Origin: an uncultured Bacilli bacterium
GTDB lineage: Bacteria > Bacillota_I > Bacilli_A > RF39 > UBA660
DNA: 9,137 nucleotides
NCBI GenBank assembly: GCA_947624075.1
Contig: CANQIM010000038.1
Location: forward strand, 1 to 9,137
Reading direction: 5' to 3'
The notes beneath the pieces were generated by a model. The model saw nothing but the letters and a program-made list of their open reading frames with translations. It was not told where the DNA came from and ran no database searches. The position numbers were made by a program, and so were the translations under genes. Shown piece by piece: positions 7,219-9,137 of this stretch. Numbering within the stretch: position 1 is the stretch's first letter; each line of letters starts with the position of its first letter.

Positions 7219-7252
7219 AATCCTTCCTTACATTAAAAGGTTGGATTTTTTC
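7218..7252 (+). terminator. Rho-independent terminator, usable on both strands
   Basis: The hairpin AAATCC-tt-CCTT / loop ACATTAA / AAGG-tt-GGATTT has ten base pairs, with a symmetric 2x2 T-T mismatch, and is followed by a T-run on the + strand. Read on the - strand the same stem is followed by TATTTTTTT (7209-7217). It therefore can end both the SPFH operon and the converging zinc-ribbon gene whose stop is at 7459. Confidence 0.8.
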
Positions 7253-7458
7253 TATTTATTAAAATATCTATTCCAAAATTCATTCAAAAATCAAATTTTA
7301 AAAGATATTCTAACTCAATTACCTAAATTTAAATTCTTAGTATCATACTATTTATTGAAAGTTTTAAAACATTTATTCTAAATTCAATTATTTAGTATCA
7401 TTGCTAAATCAATAATCACTAAGGCACCACTTTCAGAAGTGTACTGTTTCATAAACAT
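7253..7458. other. Convergent intergenic stretch with a 24-base imperfect direct repeat
   Basis: This AT-rich gap between convergent genes holds no gene that I can support. It contains two copies of a 24-base motif, 7323-7346 and 7378-7401, 55 bases apart, matching at 20 of 24 positions (identical CTAAATT start and TTAGTATCAT end). A short inverted repeat, CACTT-tcag-AAGTG, lies at 7428-7441 without a T-run. A 24-codon open frame on the - strand (7384-7458) starts directly after the stop of the next gene and in its frame, but has no ribosome binding site. Confidence 0.4.
7323..7401. repeat. Pair of 24-base imperfect direct repeats
   Basis: Copies at 7323-7346 and 7378-7401 agree at 20 of 24 positions, with seven identical bases at one end and ten at the other. 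In such AT-rich DNA this could be chance or a remnant of local duplication. No transposase, terminal inverted repeat or gene is associated with it. Confidence 0.45.
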
Positions 7459-8019
7459 CTAATAATTTTTATTTTCAATCGTTCTTCGACAAAATTTACA
7501 TACGCCTGTTCTTTCTGTTAACAAATTATCAGAACCGCAATAGGGACAACGAACATAACTTGTATGTTTTGCTTTTTCTTGTTTCTCTTGAATTTTCAAA
7601 TTGTTTTCTTCTCTAATCTCTCTATCTTGTTTTTCTACTTCTTTAATATAATTTCCTAGCAAAGAACCAAACTTAGTAAACAATCTGTTAAAAACAACTG
7701 TCAAAATTAAGAATACAATTCCAAGTGTAATTAAGAATTTACTATATTTTATAAAATCAACCTTATATAAATTAGAATTAACAAATTTGCCCAAATATGC
7801 AATCTTACTAATATCTATTTTTAATAGAAGTAACATCTTTGGTATAAGAATTAAAAATCCGAATCCAGCCAACACTGCTGTAGTTAAAATGTTTTTCCTA
7901 CCACCATACACGAAAAATCTAAATAGCAACAAACAAATTCCTAAAAAAGGTATAAAATACAAAAACACTAAAACAACAGGTATACTCACTAATATTTTAA
8001 TAATCAGATTCTCTTTCAT
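7459..8019 (-). CDS. Small membrane protein with three TM segments and C-terminal zinc ribbon
   Basis: A 186-residue protein that I do not recognise as a named family. Hydrophobic segments at about 7-37 (possibly one long or two short spans), 44-66 and 95-114 predict three to four membrane passes. A highly charged, helix-prone stretch (125-151, KEVEKQDREIREENN) probably forms a short coiled coil. It leads to a C-terminal zinc ribbon with Cys158-x2-Cys161 and Cys174-x2-Cys177 (RCPYCGSDNLL...CKFC). The ribbon is therefore on a soluble tail, presumably cytoplasmic. The ATG at 8019 is chosen because a GGGAGGA site lies 11 bases upstream; an earlier TTG at 8058 would place that site inside the gene. 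It converges on the SPFH operon and shares the hairpin at 7218-7252. The neighbouring upstream gene also encodes a zinc-ribbon membrane protein. No catalytic motif is seen; a structural or regulatory membrane role is only a guess. Confidence 0.78.
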   Translation of the reverse strand: MKENLIIKILVSIPVVLVFLYFIPFLGICLLLFRFFVYGGRKNILTTAVLAGFGFLILIPKMLLLLKIDISKIAYLGKFVNSNLYKVDFIKYSKFLITLGIVFLILTVVFNRLFTKFGSLLGNYIKEVEKQDREIREENNLKIQEKQEKAKHTSYVRCPYCGSDNLLTERTGVCKFCRRTIENKNY

Positions 8020-8030
8020 TTCTTCTCTTC

Positions 8031-8037
8031 TCCTCCC
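8031..8037 (-). promoter_or_regulatory. Shine-Dalgarno site that sets the start of the three-TM zinc-ribbon gene
   Basis: On the - strand GGGAGGA is placed 11 bases before the ATG at 8019. It is near perfect, and makes the upstream in-frame TTG at 8058 unlikely as the start. Confidence 0.75.
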
Positions 8038-8078
8038 AAATGAATTAATAATTCCCAAAAAATATCTTTCTTTTCTGC

Positions 8079-8103
8079 AAAAAAATAACTATTAAATAGT
8101 TAT
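8079..8103 (-). terminator. Probable rho-independent terminator between the two zinc-ribbon genes
   Basis: On the - strand a perfect seven-pair stem, ATAACTA / loop TTTAA / TAGTTAT, runs into a stretch of seven T, starting 14 bases after the stop at 8117. The stem has only one G-C pair, so it may leak. It suggests that the downstream gene at 7459-8019 depends on read-through or on its own weak promoter in 8020-8078, where I see no clear -35/-10 pair. Confidence 0.55.
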
Positions 8104-8116
8104 CTCTATTACCATA

Positions 8117-9137
8117 TTAAATTGAACTTATCAAAGTTTTTATCAAGAAGTAGTATACCACAATTAGCAAAACACTTATACAAGCCGAGTTAAACCAAAT
8201 TTTCTTATCTCCCTCCAACTGCAAGTAATCATTCATAAGTTCATAGAATATTAAAAATGAATAAATTCCACCTAACACTACGAAGATAAAAGAAAGTGGA
8301 CTCCATATCAAACTTACTATAGGAGCAAGAAACATAGCACCTACAACAACTGGAACCATTGCTGTTGCTGTAAGTGATATATTCTTAATAAAACTAATTT
8401 GTTTTTTTATAACCAAACTACCTAGGTAAAAGGCTCCAGCTATGGCTAAAATTATACAAAAATCTATAAAGAAATTTTTCCCTATTAATTGTATGAACTT
8501 TATATTTTTTAAGTTATCAAATTGCCATGTGTATGAATAGCCACCATCAGCAAAATCATATTGGGCAACTCTTACTGTGGAAATAATTGTTTGTATAAAT
8601 CCTAATACAGTCATTACAACCGAAATAATTAAAGCAAGTATAATAGAATTTTTAGGTTCATTAAGATTATTTTCTTCATCTTTATATGCTTGTTTTGGTC
8701 TTAATAATACGGCTATCAAATATTTTACATAGTTAAATTTATTACCAACTTTTTTTTCGGAAAGATTACTACCAATTTGTTGTGTTGTTTGAGTACTTAC
8801 ATTATCTTGCAATATCTCACTGTTAGTCTCTCCTTGTTCTACTGAAGAATTATTTTCTCCACCTAAAACTGTAAGATTTGCTTCATTTAATGATGCTTTT
8901 GTTCCTGTTTCATCAGCAAGAGTAGAATTTTGCATAGTTTGTGAAGTATTATTAGAAGCATTACTTTTTTGTAATATATCAACTGCTCCTTGTTCATTAG
9001 CAGAATTATCAACTGGTGATTGGCTTATCAAAACAGGCTCTTCACTAGAAACATCACTATTTTTTACTTCTGTATCAAGTAACTCAACATTATTAGCGTC
9101 ACTTGCCAATGGGTTACCACACTTAATACAATATTTT
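8117..9137 (-). CDS. Zinc-ribbon protein with disordered linker and five-TM domain (DUF6574/YvbJ-like), N-terminus cut
   Basis: The frame is open to the window end, so the start is outside; the TTG at 9109 is internal, because the codons before it read KYCIKCGNP, the second Cys pair of a zinc ribbon whose first pair would lie just upstream. At least 339 residues. Residue numbers below count from the Leu encoded by TTG 9109. A polar, acidic linker rich in Ser, Asn, Gln and Thr spans about 5-120 and contains a diverged 30-residue repeat. A membrane domain follows, with about five segments near 155-177, 213-234, 245-268, 271-291 and 307-327, and a conserved-looking lead-in KYLIAVLLRPKQAY. From memory this arrangement matches Gram-positive zinc-ribbon membrane proteins of the DUF6574 type, whose function is unknown; I did not search for it. 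Because only a few residues seem to be missing, its promoter should lie just beyond base 9137. A sensor or membrane-organising role is inference from context. Confidence 0.78.
   Translation of the reverse strand, partial: KYCIKCGNPLASDANNVELLDTEVKNSDVSSEEPVLISQSPVDNSANEQGAVDILQKSNASNNTSQTMQNSTLADETGTKASLNEANLTVLGGENNSSVEQGETNSEILQDNVSTQTTQQIGSNLSEKKVGNKFNYVKYLIAVLLRPKQAYKDEENNLNEPKNSIILALIISVVMTVLGFIQTIISTVRVAQYDFADGGYSYTWQFDNLKNIKFIQLIGKNFFIDFCIILAIAGAFYLGSLVIKKQISFIKNISLTATAMVPVVVGAMFLAPIVSLIWSPLSFIFVVLGGIYSFLIFYELMNDYLQLEGDKKIWFNSACISVLLIVVYYFLIKTLISSI

Noticed and set aside
7428..7441. Hairpin CACTT-tcag-AAGTG as a terminator for the - strand gene
   Set aside because: No T-run follows on the - strand; the hairpin at 7218-7252 is a much better candidate.
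7787..8095. 102-codon open frame on the + strand over the 5' half of the three-TM zinc-ribbon gene
   Set aside because: The - strand gene has a near-perfect ribosome site, membrane segments and a zinc ribbon; the + frame has low-complexity Asn/Lys/Ile content and no such support.
4550..9137. Prophage interpretation based on the 'virion core' label of YdjI-like proteins and ribbon proteins called replication-related
   Set aside because: No integrase, capsid, portal, terminase or helicase motif is visible, and those labels are legacy names for SPFH and zinc-ribbon proteins.

Overview
The window is visibly AT-rich DNA from a low-GC Gram-positive-type bacterium, broadly a gut Bacilli/Clostridia-like lineage. 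This is inferred from strong AGGAGG-type ribosome binding sites, AT-biased codons and gene content, and I cannot name the species. The standard bacterial code fits: tryptophan is TGG throughout and no large coding frame is interrupted by TGA. Nine genes are visible, and the first and last are cut by the window edges.

Region 1 (1-2885, + strand) is a tightly overlapping lipid cassette: a PlsC-type acyltransferase (5' end missing), an acyl-CoA/acyl-ACP synthetase-like adenylating enzyme, and a second PlsC-type acyltransferase. The gene overlaps imply translational coupling. The logic is to activate a free fatty acid and transfer it to a lysolipid or glycerophosphate. This is the chemistry of the fused E. 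coli Aas protein, here in separate polypeptides with two acyltransferases.

Region 2 (2926-4360, + strand) holds a nucleoside phosphorylase of the uridine/purine phosphorylase superfamily, then a peptidase E (S51)-like gene. The second gene has a good ribosome binding site and ATG, but an in-frame TAA at codon 5. The rest of its frame, including the GYSAG nucleophile motif, is open.

Region 3 (4361-7252, + strand) starts at an extended -10 promoter. It contains an SPFH-domain protein of the YdjI/'virion core' type with a Gly/Met/Gln linker and a C-terminal SHOCT domain. Only two bases later comes a twin-zinc-ribbon protein with a C-terminal membrane hairpin. A rho-independent terminator that reads on both strands ends the unit. 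The pair resembles part of the membrane-stress operon pspA-ydjGHI of Bacillus subtilis, although no pspA is visible here.

Region 4 (7219-9137, - strand) converges on region 3. It contains two more zinc-ribbon membrane proteins, one with three membrane segments and a C-terminal ribbon, the other with an N-terminal ribbon, a long disordered linker and about five membrane segments. A hairpin terminator lies between them. Three neighbouring genes therefore pair a zinc ribbon with a membrane anchor in three different layouts, next to an SPFH scaffold. This is the part of the window most worth following up. No RNA genes, CRISPR arrays or insertion sequences were seen.
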